This document shows, one piece after another, positions 45,166 to 53,486 of a stretch of 64,000 bases of DNA (positions are counted from its first letter, which is position 1; every line of letters starts with the position of its first letter). The stretch covers positions 1-64,000 of the forward strand of contig JAGBCQ010000022.1 in NCBI GenBank assembly GCA_017937925.1, read 5' to 3'. A program made the position numbers and the translations under genes. The notes below the pieces were generated by a model that worked only from the letters and a program-made list of their open reading frames with translations, was not told where the DNA came from and did not search any database. This stretch comes from Paraprevotella sp. (GTDB taxonomy: Bacteria; Bacteroidota; Bacteroidia; Bacteroidales; Bacteroidaceae).

Positions 45166-46781
45166 TTCTTTATTTGTTCGTAATATCTTTTCAATTCTTC
45201 AGCATCCGTTTCCGCATTGGTAAACACCTCGATGAATACCGGTCTGTCGTAAGGACACGTCATTTCTACCATGGCGCTCCGCAAAGATTCCTTATCCGTC
45301 ACCTTGAAATAAGCAAAATTCAACGACCTTGCCCAAGCCTCGGCACTCGTCGCGTGAACAGCTGTTACCAAGCGACCACTCTCGCCTGCCACATCCATTC
45401 CTTGTACATTGCGGAATATGGCTCCACCACCGTTGTTGAGCAACACGACACGCAGATTATTTCGGACACCCTCATTGCGCAACGCGTTCATATCATAGAA
45501 GAAACTCAAATCGCCTATCAACAGCACATTCAACCTGTCATCGCACGCTGCATAACCTATCGCTGTGGAGAGCGAGCCTTCTATACCGTTCACACCTCGA
45601 TTGGCACACACTTCCACCCCGTTCGGATTGGGGAAGAGTTCTGCCAAGCGGATGGCACTGCTATTGGCAAGGTGCAGTACACTCCACGACGGCAATAGGT
45701 TCATCAGTTCTTTCACAGCCAACAGTGACGAATATTCCGGCGTCGGTGTCGGTACATTCATACAATGATGACGCACCTCACTTGCATAATCGCCATCAAC
45801 ATTCCACACTTCCTTCAGTTGCTCAAAAAACACCTTCGGCGTGGTCTCGAACACGACACGAAGCGCACGGAACAAATCCACCACTTCACCGGTGGGACTG
45901 ATATGCCAATGCGTCAATCCCTTTGTGTCGCGCAGAAAAGATTTCAGACGCTTTGAAACCACATGACCGCCACAAGTGATGACCAAGTCGGGACGTAACT
46001 CATCACTGTTGCTGCAAGCATTCAATGCCGCATCTATACCTCGCACCGCATGGGGCATATTGCCCAACAACTCTGACACCACCGCTATCCCCTCCGGCAT
46101 ATCGGTCAGTTTTTGGACTTCGGTTGCCGACATCTGCCCGACAATGATTAAAGGGCGTTTAAACGATGTTTGATGGGCATATAAAAAGTATTTAATCGCT
46201 TCCGTCGGAATGTGACTTATCATTCTCACATCCGGCAATTCGGCGGTGGTATATTGGAACAAAGGTTCACTCAACGGCACATTGATATGTACGGGTCCTT
46301 TGCTATGACGGGTCGATTCCGACAAGGCCTCGTTCACCAAACGGTTGCAGTACCACTCGTCTTCGTCAGTATGCACTTCCGGCAGATTGACCGACTTCTT
46401 TACCAATGTTCCGAACACATCGCTTTGTGGCAGGGTTTGTCCGTCCATCTGCCCAATCCATGCCGCCGGTCGGTCGGCAGAAATCACCACCAACGGCACT
46501 TGCTGATAGTAGGCTTCCGCCACTGCGGGATGCAGGTTGAGCAATGCCGAACCCGACGTGACGCACACCGCCACCGGTCGTCCGGTTTTCAACGCCATAC
46601 CCATAGCCATGAAACCTGCGCTTCGTTCATCTGCCACCGAGGTGCACTCAAAGTCCTCACATTCCACAAACGCACCGATGATGGGCGCATTCCTACTTCC
46701 CGGAGCGCACACCACCTTTCTCACGCCGTAACGTTTGAGCAAGGCCACTAATTGCAGGATATTTCTTTTATCTGAATACAT
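45162..46781 (-). CDS. menD: 2-succinyl-5-enolpyruvyl-6-hydroxy-3-cyclohexene-1-carboxylate synthase
   Basis: MenD is a thiamine-diphosphate enzyme joining isochorismate and 2-oxoglutarate in menaquinone synthesis. From the ATG at 46781 ([20 protein letters not shown]) the protein has 539 aa. It has [10 protein letters not shown], the catalytic-Glu region [39 protein letters not shown], and the ThDP motif [20 protein letters not shown]. The longer frame to 46832 would overlap menF by 85 bases; the chosen start leaves a 34-base overlap. It is tightly coupled to menB downstream. Confidence 0.95.
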   Translation of the reverse strand: MYSDKRNILQLVALLKRYGVRKVVCAPGSRNAPIIGAFVECEDFECTSVADERSAGFMAMGMALKTGRPVAVCVTSGSALLNLHPAVAEAYYQQVPLVVISADRPAAWIGQMDGQTLPQSDVFGTLVKKSVNLPEVHTDEDEWYCNRLVNEALSESTRHSKGPVHINVPLSEPLFQYTTAELPDVRMISHIPTEAIKYFLYAHQTSFKRPLIIVGQMSATEVQKLTDMPEGIAVVSELLGNMPHAVRGIDAALNACSNSDELRPDLVITCGGHVVSKRLKSFLRDTKGLTHWHISPTGEVVDLFRALRVVFETTPKVFFEQLKEVWNVDGDYASEVRHHCMNVPTPTPEYSSLLAVKELMNLLPSWSVLHLANSSAIRLAELFPNPNGVEVCANRGVNGIEGSLSTAIGYAACDDRLNVLLIGDLSFFYDMNALRNEGVRNNLRVVLLNNGGGAIFRNVQGMDVAGESGRLVTAVHATSAEAWARSLNFAYFKVTDKESLRSAMVEMTCPYDRPVFIEVFTNAETDAEELKRYYEQIKK

Positions 46782-47857
46782 TTTTCTATCACATACTTCA
46801 TGGTTTGCAACTTCCTCTCTGTCTCCATCCATTCTTCTTCCATTTTGGAGACTGCCAACAAACCGCCACCGGCATACAGACTCAACGCCCCATTGATGTC
46901 GCCACTCATACAGCGCAGGTTCACGTACAATGACGTTGTTCCATTAGGATTCCACCGCCCCAAGAAACCGGAGTAATATGCCCTTGGGCAGTCCTCATGC
47001 GAGGAGATAAATTCATACGCCTTGACTTTCTCGGCGCCACACACTGCCGGCGTGGGATGTAAGGCGCACAACAAATCCACCGCTTGCTCGGTATTGCGGA
47101 GTTCAAAACAAAACTCCGTCTTCAAATGCGCCAAACTGCCGGCTGTTATGGTCATCGGACCGTTCGTCTCTGCCTTGATACCTGCCGTTTGCAGTACGTC
47201 GGCAATGAAATCGGCCACCAACTGCTGCTCGTATCTGTTCTTTTCGCTCCATTCAGGCCGGCGCACCTCGTCCGACAACACTTGCGTTCCCGCCAATGCC
47301 ACCGTGCGAAACCGCCCTTTGCCCCCTGAAAGGAGAATTTCGGGAGTCGCTCCCAACCAAAAACCTGTTTGGGGCGTATAGAATAAATAAACGTAAGAGT
47401 GTACATATCGACGGCACGCCACACCGAAAGCTCTCGCCCATGAGAATCCCGACGGCATACCGACCGTCTGTCGGCGCGCCAAGACCAACTTGTCAAACTC
47501 ATGCGCCTTGAGGGCGGACTGATAGGTTTGGAAAGTTTGCGCATAATCCTCCGACGGTTGGTCACACAGCGTTTCTTCTGTCGTAACCGGCGCAGGGGCT
47601 TCCGGCACATCGTCGTAGTCATGACTCAATGTGAACCGGCGCTCTTCCTCTATCGGCAACAGCCACAACGGGCAGTCCTCGCTCGCCTTGAATGGCGCGA
47701 ATACAAAACCATCCTTGTCGCGCAGTCCCGACATATCGGTCAATCGTTGCAATGCTTCACACCTTGCCGATACCGCCCTTACGAACGAGTCGCCCGGTTC
47801 GCGAAACATCACGAACGCCCTACCGCTGTCTATCCACTCTCCTACCGTTCGCTCCAC
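46748..47857 (-). CDS. menF: isochorismate synthase (chorismate-binding enzyme)
   Basis: A 369-aa chorismate-utilising enzyme that commits chorismate to menaquinone. Motifs include KLVLARRQTV, FWLGATPEILLS, TVALAGTQ, EKNRYEQQLVADFI, FCFELRNTE and LHPTPAVCG. YYSGFLGRWNPNGTTSLYVN is followed by LYAGGGLL, all in the chorismate-binding fold. The start is a GTG that shares one base with the TAG stop of the HAD-hotdog gene (TAGTG), a sign of coupled translation. It overlaps menD by 34 bases. Confidence 0.94.
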   Translation of the reverse strand: MERTVGEWIDSGRAFVMFREPGDSFVRAVSARCEALQRLTDMSGLRDKDGFVFAPFKASEDCPLWLLPIEEERRFTLSHDYDDVPEAPAPVTTEETLCDQPSEDYAQTFQTYQSALKAHEFDKLVLARRQTVGMPSGFSWARAFGVACRRYVHSYVYLFYTPQTGFWLGATPEILLSGGKGRFRTVALAGTQVLSDEVRRPEWSEKNRYEQQLVADFIADVLQTAGIKAETNGPMTITAGSLAHLKTEFCFELRNTEQAVDLLCALHPTPAVCGAEKVKAYEFISSHEDCPRAYYSGFLGRWNPNGTTSLYVNLRCMSGDINGALSLYAGGGLLAVSKMEEEWMETERKLQTMKYVIEKCIQIKEISCN

Positions 47858-49089
47858 TATCTACGTTTCAATACACTGTTCATCACTCTGACCGACGACA
47901 CCAACTTACCGGTGGAAGTGAACACATCTACGTTCCACACGTGTGAGGAGCGGCCCTTATGTACGATGGTGGCTACGGCACGCACCGTATCGCCCTCGTG
48001 AGCCGAGGAGATATGATTTCCGCTCACTTGCTGTCCTACCACAAATTCATCGGGATTGCAGGCTATCATCGAACCGATGCCCGCCACCGTCTCTGCCAAT
48101 GCTAATGTAGCACCGCCATGCAGAATACCGAAAGGTTGACGGGTGCGGTAATCCACCGGCATCGTCGCTTCCATCCTTTCGGGCGAAGCAAAAGTATATT
48201 GTATGCCCAAGTTACCCATCAGGGTCGATTTGGACTGTTCGTTCAGCACTTCTAATGGTACTCCGGCATTGCGTATCTCTTCCAGAATGAGGTTCTCCAC
48301 TGCCACCGCTACACCGTCCTCGTTGTTGGAGAGGGTAATATGGTCGGCACAGCGTTTCACCGAATCGGGCGCATTACCCATGGCGATACCCATTCCTGCC
48401 ACCTGCAACATGGACACGTCTGCCACACCGTCGCCGAACACCATCACTTCGTCCGTCTTGACATCCATCATCTCCATGACAGCCGCCAGCGTGTTACCCT
48501 TATCCACACCGCTGGCCACTACCTCAAGGAAGTAAGGCTCCGAGCGGAACACGTCGAGCACACCGTTCAGACGGCGCTTCCAATGTTGCTCCAACCCCAC
48601 CAATGCCTCCTCGTCATCGCTCACCAACATACACTTGCAGGGCGAATAGTCTATCATCACCGAGAAGAGTTCCTGTTCTTCCAACTTCATGCCGTTCAGT
48701 TCGGCTTCGGCAGCCACATGCGCGTTGTCAGCATGGTTCGTCACCACGGTGTCGCCATTGTATGTCATGATGGCAAAACCGTTTTTCACGGCTTTCTTCT
48801 CCAAATAAGGTATCTGTTCGGGATTGATGCGACGCTCGAATATCACTTCACCATTGGAGGCTTTGATGACCTGACCACCGTTGTAGGAAAGGATAAAACC
48901 ATCATAGGAACCCAAGTCCAACTGCTTTGCCAACGGTAACAATCCGTAAGTGGGACGTCCGGAAGCCAGCATTACTCTTATACCCATTTGTTGCACTTTG
49001 CGCAGGGCGTGCGCTGTACGTTTGCTTATCATTTTCTCGTCGTTCAGCAGTGTGCCGTCCACGTCGAGTACCAACATTTTATACTTCAT
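47857..49089 (-). CDS. fusion of a Cof-type HAD phosphatase and a hotdog thioesterase
   Basis: A 410-aa two-domain protein from the ATG at 49089. Residues 1 to about 262 are a HAD-IIB (Cof-like) hydrolase: the nucleophile motif LVLDVDGTLLND is at residues 6-17, with a cap domain and the late GDGVADVSMLQVAGMGIAMG motif. Residues about 270-410 are a PaaI/DHNA-CoA-hydrolase-type hotdog domain with QPFGILHGGATLALAETVAG and GNHISSAHEGDTVRAVATIV. Standing first in the menF-menD-menB run, the hotdog half is a good candidate for the DHNA-CoA thioesterase of menaquinone synthesis; the role of the HAD half is unknown. A longer TTG start at 49098 is less likely. Confidence 0.9.
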   Translation of the reverse strand: MKYKMLVLDVDGTLLNDEKMISKRTAHALRKVQQMGIRVMLASGRPTYGLLPLAKQLDLGSYDGFILSYNGGQVIKASNGEVIFERRINPEQIPYLEKKAVKNGFAIMTYNGDTVVTNHADNAHVAAEAELNGMKLEEQELFSVMIDYSPCKCMLVSDDEEALVGLEQHWKRRLNGVLDVFRSEPYFLEVVASGVDKGNTLAAVMEMMDVKTDEVMVFGDGVADVSMLQVAGMGIAMGNAPDSVKRCADHITLSNNEDGVAVAVENLILEEIRNAGVPLEVLNEQSKSTLMGNLGIQYTFASPERMEATMPVDYRTRQPFGILHGGATLALAETVAGIGSMIACNPDEFVVGQQVSGNHISSAHEGDTVRAVATIVHKGRSSHVWNVDVFTSTGKLVSSVRVMNSVLKRR

Positions 49090-49116
49090 AAGGCGCAATT
49101 TTAAATTGTCTTACGA

Positions 49117-49124
49117 CAAAGATA
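49117..49124 (-). promoter_or_regulatory. promoter of the HAD-hotdog / menF-menD-menB operon, -7 box
   Basis: TATCTTTG on the minus strand, 27 bases upstream of the ATG at 49089. It probably drives the whole four-gene run. Confidence 0.6.
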
Positions 49125-49385
49125 AGAAAAGCGTTTCTAAACAAAAGGTCTGCCTGTTGATTTTATCGTTCATTTTGACTTTTTTTTACGTTACCACTTT
49201 TCGCTTAAAAGTGACATTTTGATAGTTTTTCGCCATTTTCGGAAGACGATAAAATCGGAAAAAGGAGACAAATAATTCAAAATACAGCATAAATATTCAA
49301 AATATAATGAATATATACACCAAATATACTGACTTTATGCAAAAATCAGACGCTTCTCACTCGAATTTTGTACTGAGATAATTAA

Positions 49386-49405
49386 AAAAACGTACTGACG
49401 TTTTT
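49386..49405. repeat. 8-bp perfect hairpin
   Basis: AAAAACGT (49386-49393) and ACGTTTTT (49398-49405) enclose ACTG. It could terminate transcription in either direction, but no gene ends nearby. Confidence 0.5.
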
Positions 49406-49724
49406 CAAAAACGAGACTGACGTCGTTAAAATGCCATCAGTCCGGCGCCGCTTTTTGTTCCTTTCGGAACATTTTAACACTTATTCGGGCCGTTCGCACC
49501 CACAAAAACCAAAACGCATAGTGTCACCACTTCGGACAAAACATTGACACACTCCCTAAAAACATAAGTACAGATTTTCCGGAAACGTGATAAAAAGGAA
49601 AGAAAACAACGGAAACACTATCATTTTATCAATCGTCCGTCGCGCCACATTCGCCTATTTCAATGCGCCTCCGCCCCATGACGGAAATAACCGAACCACA
49701 CCGCCTCGTATTTGACGTTTTGAC

Positions 49725-49751
49725 AAAAATCTCCCCTCCCTGGTGGAGGGG
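49725..49751 (-). terminator. dacB terminator
   Basis: On the minus strand CCCCTCC pairs with GGAGGGG (plus-strand arms 49733-49739 and 49745-49751) around a 5-base loop and is followed by AGATTTTTG. It lies 43 bases after the dacB stop and is partly built from the tandem repeat unit. Confidence 0.7.
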
Positions 49752-49795
49752 CTGCGGGAGGGTCTTCTTGTGGAGGGGCAGGGGGTGGGTCTTCT
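49743..49795. repeat. two tandem copies of a 27-base G-rich unit
   Basis: Copy 1 (49743-49768) and copy 2 (49770-49795) share GTGGAGGGGC..GGG.GGGTCTTCT with three differences in 26 bases. Copy 2 ends inside the dacB stop codon (49794-49796). The minus-strand form (GACCCACCCCCTGCCCCTCC) looks like a G/C-rich repeat I recall from other Bacteroidales genomes. Confidence 0.7.
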
Positions 49796-51005
49796 ACCTA
49801 CACAACAACACACACACTTTGTCTTGAAACTCGCGCGCTATCCGACCGCTCTCAACACCTTGGTTGATGATACAAAATGCCAAATGATGACCATTGGCAG
49901 CAGTGGCATAACCGGCAAGAGAATACACGCCGGTCAGTGTTCCCGTCTTGGCTCGCACATTATAATGAGCAGGGGTGTCCTTCATGCGTTTTTTCAACGT
50001 ACCGTCCACTCCGGCTATGGGCAACGACTCATAGAAAGGTTCATACACATGACGGTGGGTGTAAGCATACCGCAACAAAGCGGTCTCCAATTCCGGTGTC
50101 AGGTAGTTGTACAAGGACAGCCCACTACCGTCGGCCACACTGTATTTCTCCGGGTCGAAACCCATGGCACTGATTTGCTTTTCTATCAGGTAAAGGGCAT
50201 CTTTGCGCGTGGCATAAGGCTTGCCTGCTTTCGCCGCCAAAGCATAGAACACCGCTTCGGCATACAGGTTGTCACTCTCCTTCATCATGCGTTCCAACAC
50301 CTTACTGAGAGGAGTGGAGCAAGCCTTCAACAGCACAGCGTCCGACGGACAATCTGCCACCTTGGTAGTGGAAAAAGTGATGCCTCGCTCGCGTGCCATT
50401 GTTCGCATACGGTCCATAAAAACATCACGCCCCAAATACAACAAAGGCGTGAGCGTGGGGTTATCGTCATCCCAACACCAGCCCATGCCCCACTTCAAAG
50501 TGTCCTTCATCGACACGTCGGCACACAACGCTCCTTTGACGGACTTGATGCCACGCGAGGACAGCGCTGTTGTGAATTGTTGTAGGTCGGACTTGCCGAA
50601 AGTAGGGTCAAAACCTCCCTTCACATATACATCGCCATGAAGCGTGTTGCCACGCACCTCACCACTGACGTACAAACGAGTAAAGAATCGGTAGTCGCTC
50701 CCCAACTCCGACAAGGCGGTGATGGCAGTGAGGATTTTCTCGGTCGAGGCAGGACGCATCCGTTGGCGGGCATTGTGAACAAACAGAGCGGTATCGGCTG
50801 TCAAGTCATAGACACACAATCCGAGCTGTGATGTGGTGAACAGTTCGTCGTTCAACAACAGCGTCAGACTGTCCGTCAAGGCTTGCGCCCACTCCGCGTC
50901 GCTCCGTTCCACTTTCACCGTGTCGGTTTGAGCTTCCACATTCAATGGAAGTCCACCCAACAACCATAAAACCATCAAAATATGTTGATACCAAGTCTTT
51001 CTCAT
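49794..51005 (-). CDS. dacB: D-alanyl-D-alanine carboxypeptidase/endopeptidase (PBP4 type)
   Basis: A 403-aa penicillin-binding protein of peptidase family S13 that trims peptidoglycan cross-links in the periplasm. It has a signal peptide (MVLWLLGGLPLNVEAQ) and the SxxK motif in RPASTEKILTAI (Ser87, Lys90). The SDN motif is in MKESDNLYAEAVFY and the KTG motif in VRAKTGTLTGVYSLAGY. All three active-site motifs are intact. Length is a little under E. coli DacB (477 aa). It starts 1 base after the PH-like gene, so they form an operon. The stop lies within a tandem repeat, so the very C-terminus may have been altered. Confidence 0.94.
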   Translation of the reverse strand: MRKTWYQHILMVLWLLGGLPLNVEAQTDTVKVERSDAEWAQALTDSLTLLLNDELFTTSQLGLCVYDLTADTALFVHNARQRMRPASTEKILTAITALSELGSDYRFFTRLYVSGEVRGNTLHGDVYVKGGFDPTFGKSDLQQFTTALSSRGIKSVKGALCADVSMKDTLKWGMGWCWDDDNPTLTPLLYLGRDVFMDRMRTMARERGITFSTTKVADCPSDAVLLKACSTPLSKVLERMMKESDNLYAEAVFYALAAKAGKPYATRKDALYLIEKQISAMGFDPEKYSVADGSGLSLYNYLTPELETALLRYAYTHRHVYEPFYESLPIAGVDGTLKKRMKDTPAHYNVRAKTGTLTGVYSLAGYATAANGHHLAFCIINQGVESGRIAREFQDKVCVLLCR

Positions 51006-51006
51006 A

Positions 51007-51426
51007 TCATTCGTTTGTTTTGTCTGTCATTTCTTGACGTTTCTTCTCCATATATCTGCAAAACTCTTCGGCCGGAAAGGGAGTGACAAACAGCATCGCC
51101 CCATTCTTCATCGTCAGCAACACCGTGTCTTTGTTGCGCAGGAACGCCACCGGCGAGGGTTGCACCATTTCCACCGTATCGATGTCCGCCAACCTGACCT
51201 CACGCACCCTTGCAAACCGACCGCGACGAACGAGCAAAATGCCTTCGTCCGTAAACACATAGTCCGTGTGGAGCATCCGCTCGATGACAAACACCAGGAA
51301 CACGGCACAAAAGAAAACCGGCAACGGCATCCGGTTCCAAAAAAAATAAACCAACAGCGCGGCTGCCGGCAAAACACATAGCAACAAGGCCTTTTTGTCT
51401 ATCTTAGAATGGAATGTACGTATCAT
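51007..51426 (-). CDS. small membrane protein with a bacterial PH-like domain
   Basis: A 139-aa protein. Two hydrophobic segments near the N-terminus (ALLLCVLPAAALLVYFFW, PVFFCAVFLVFVIE; about 14-31 and 36-49) are followed by a compact beta-rich domain. This domain reads DYVFTDEGILLVRRGRFARV, IDTVEMVQPSPVAFLRNKDT, then a C-terminal helix EEFCRYMEKKRQE. The form is that of bacterial PH (YdbS/YcjF-like) domains, whose function is mostly unknown. It is the first gene of a pair with dacB, separated by 1 base. A role in envelope maintenance is only suggested by that pairing. Confidence 0.75.
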   Translation of the reverse strand: MIRTFHSKIDKKALLLCVLPAAALLVYFFWNRMPLPVFFCAVFLVFVIERMLHTDYVFTDEGILLVRRGRFARVREVRLADIDTVEMVQPSPVAFLRNKDTVLLTMKNGAMLFVTPFPAEEFCRYMEKKRQEMTDKTNE

Positions 51427-51495
51427 AACGGTAGATTTTCATCGCAAGTTACGTTTTTTTTCATAAACAGTAGAACAACGAACGGACTTTTTAAG

Positions 51496-51503
51496 TAGAT
51501 TTG
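51496..51503 (+). promoter_or_regulatory. nadB promoter, -7 box
   Basis: TAGATTTG, 22 bases before the nadB ATG at 51526. Confidence 0.5.
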
Positions 51504-51525
51504 TATCATCTAATATATATGTATC

Positions 51526-53115
51526 ATGATACGCAAATTCGATTTCTTAGTCATCGGTTCAGGCGTGGCAGGTATGAGTTACGCATTGAAAGTAGCCAAC
51601 GCCGGAAAAGGGAAAGTAGCCATAATATGCAAAACCACGTTGGAGGAAGCCAACACTGCCAAGGCACAAGGCGGCATAGCGTCCGTCACCAACTTGAAAG
51701 TGGATAACTTCGAGAAGCACATCAAAGACACCATGATAGCGGGCGACTACATCAGCGACCCGGCTGCGGTGGAACAGGTGGTGAAGAACGGTCCGAAAGG
51801 TATTGAGGACTTAGTGCGTTGGGGTGTGAATTTCGACAAGAACGAAGCGGGTGAGTTCGACTTGCACCGTGAGGGCGGACACTCGGAGTTCAGAATCCTG
51901 CACCATGCCGACGACACCGGATTTGAGATACAGCGCGGACTGATGGAAGCCGTCCGTCGCAATAAGAACATCACTATTTTGGAAAACCACTTCGCAGTGG
52001 AAATCATCACACAGCACCATCTGGGTGTGGAAGTGACCCGTCGCACTCCGGACATCGAATGTTTCGGAGCATACGTATTGGATCCCGACACACACAAGAT
52101 TGACACCTTCCTATCGAAAGTGACACTGATGGCTACCGGTGGTACGGGAGCAGTCTATGCCACCACCACCAACCCCAACATCGCCACGGGCGACGGTATC
52201 GCCATGGTGTATCGCGCCAAAGGAACAGTGGAGGGCATGGAGTTCGTACAGTTCCACCCTACAGCCTTGTATTGTCCGGGCGAGACACACCCTGCCTTTC
52301 TGATTACGGAAGCCATGCGTGGCTATGGCGGCATCTTGCGCTTGCCCAACGGCGAGGAGTTCATGCAGAAGTATGACAAACGCCTCAGTTTGGCGCCACG
52401 CGACATCGTGGCTCGTGCCATCGATAAGGAAATGAAAATACACGGTCTGGACCATGTTTGTCTGGACGTGACCCATAAGAATGCAGAAGAAACACGCCAC
52501 CACTTCCCGAACATCTACGCCAAGTGTCTGTCAATGGGTATTGACATCACGAAGCAGTACATCCCGGTAGTGCCTTGCGCCCATTATATGTGTGGCGGTA
52601 TCAAGGTGGACCTCAACGCCTGCTCCAGTATCAAACGTCTGTATGCCGTTGGCGAGTGTTCATGCACCGGTCTGCATGGTGGCAACCGATTGGCAAGCAA
52701 CTCGCTCATCGAAGCGGTGGTCTATGCCGACGCAGCGGCACGCCACAGCCTCAGCGTGATTGACGAATACACCTTCAACAACAAAATTCCGGAATGGAAC
52801 GACGAGGGCACCATGACCAACGAGGAGAAAGTTCTCATTGCACAGGACATGAAGGAAGTGGGACAAATCATGAGTAACTACGTGGGCATTGTCCGCAGCG
52901 ACTTACGACTGAAACGTGCATGGGTGCGCCTCGACCTGCTCTATGAGGAGACCGAAGAACTCTTCAAACGTGTCAAAGCCACAAAGGATATCTGCGAACT
53001 GCGCAACATGATTAACGTGGGCTATCTCATCACCCGACAAGCCATCGAGCGCAAGGAGAGTCGCGGTCTGCACTACACCATCGATTACCCTAAACACGCA
53101 TACGACCAAAAATAA
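51526..53115 (+). CDS. nadB: L-aspartate oxidase
   Basis: NadB oxidises L-aspartate to iminoaspartate, the first step of NAD synthesis, using FAD. The 529-aa protein has FDFLVIGSGVAGMSYALKVA (dinucleotide fold), KAQGGIASVTN, and GVNFDKNEAGEFDLHREGGH. LMATGGTGAVYATTTNPNIA, MEFVQFHPTALY and GECSCTGLHGGNRLASNSL follow, in the order of succinate dehydrogenase/aspartate oxidase flavoproteins. Its partner nadA is 5 kb downstream at 58094 on the same strand, separated by five genes on mixed strands. Confidence 0.96.
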   Translation: MIRKFDFLVIGSGVAGMSYALKVANAGKGKVAIICKTTLEEANTAKAQGGIASVTNLKVDNFEKHIKDTMIAGDYISDPAAVEQVVKNGPKGIEDLVRWGVNFDKNEAGEFDLHREGGHSEFRILHHADDTGFEIQRGLMEAVRRNKNITILENHFAVEIITQHHLGVEVTRRTPDIECFGAYVLDPDTHKIDTFLSKVTLMATGGTGAVYATTTNPNIATGDGIAMVYRAKGTVEGMEFVQFHPTALYCPGETHPAFLITEAMRGYGGILRLPNGEEFMQKYDKRLSLAPRDIVARAIDKEMKIHGLDHVCLDVTHKNAEETRHHFPNIYAKCLSMGIDITKQYIPVVPCAHYMCGGIKVDLNACSSIKRLYAVGECSCTGLHGGNRLASNSLIEAVVYADAAARHSLSVIDEYTFNNKIPEWNDEGTMTNEEKVLIAQDMKEVGQIMSNYVGIVRSDLRLKRAWVRLDLLYEETEELFKRVKATKDICELRNMINVGYLITRQAIERKESRGLHYTIDYPKHAYDQK

Positions 53116-53486
53116 ATGTAAAATGACGCCTGAAGAAAATGTCTAGACAACATCTAGACAATTTGGAACTTCGTCAGTAGAAGTCAAGAAACCTTGCCGT
53201 CATCAAAAAGTTTGTGGATAAACTGCACAACACCATCGTGGCATAGGGCGACTCTTTGAAGTATTCGTGTACGGACGGCAAGGAGCAGAAAAATAAACGA
53301 TTCTCAGACGTCGGGACGACGCTGTTGTGTCAATAAAAGCAGCGAAGCACTGACGTTTTGCCGAAGAAAAAGCAAAACTTCAGGAGGGGACAAAACCAAA
53401 TGGCAGTGGAAGTACGGCTGGCCTTACATTGTGTCAATCGGATTTGGAACGCTTTTTGACACCATCTAGAGAAAAACAGCACGAAA
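53116..53486. other. 371-base gene-free region, possibly decayed sequence
   Basis: No intact gene is recognised. The region contains TGTCTAGACA and ATCTAGACAA close together (about 53144-53162), TTGTGTCAAT twice (about 53331 and 53432), and a CGTCG-GGA-CGACG hairpin near 53310. One plus frame reads KFVDKLHNTIVA then a stop and GDSLKYSCTDGKEQKNKRFS, which could be the remains of a protein but matches nothing I know. Confidence 0.45.

Larger units (their letters stand above)
49099..49793. other. 695-base gene-free region with hairpins and a tandem repeat
   Basis: No credible coding region is seen. Contents in order: the promoter of the HAD-hotdog gene (49117-49124), an AT-rich part, a hairpin AAAAACGT-ACTG-ACGTTTTT (49386-49405), and a second short hairpin TGTTCC-TTTC-GGAACA (49456-49471). 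After these come a GC-richer part without clear features, a G/C-rich terminator (49725-49751) and a 27-base tandem repeat touching the dacB stop. Confidence 0.6.

Noticed and set aside
44362..48939. Many plus-strand frames of 60-200 codons opposite the men genes
   Set aside because: They are antisense shadows favoured by the GC-rich codon pattern of menB, menD, menF and the HAD fusion; none has a start signal or family motif.
49743..50585. Plus-strand frame of 280 codons opposite dacB
   Set aside because: dacB has all three active-site motifs on the other strand; this frame begins in the G-rich repeat and shows no domain.
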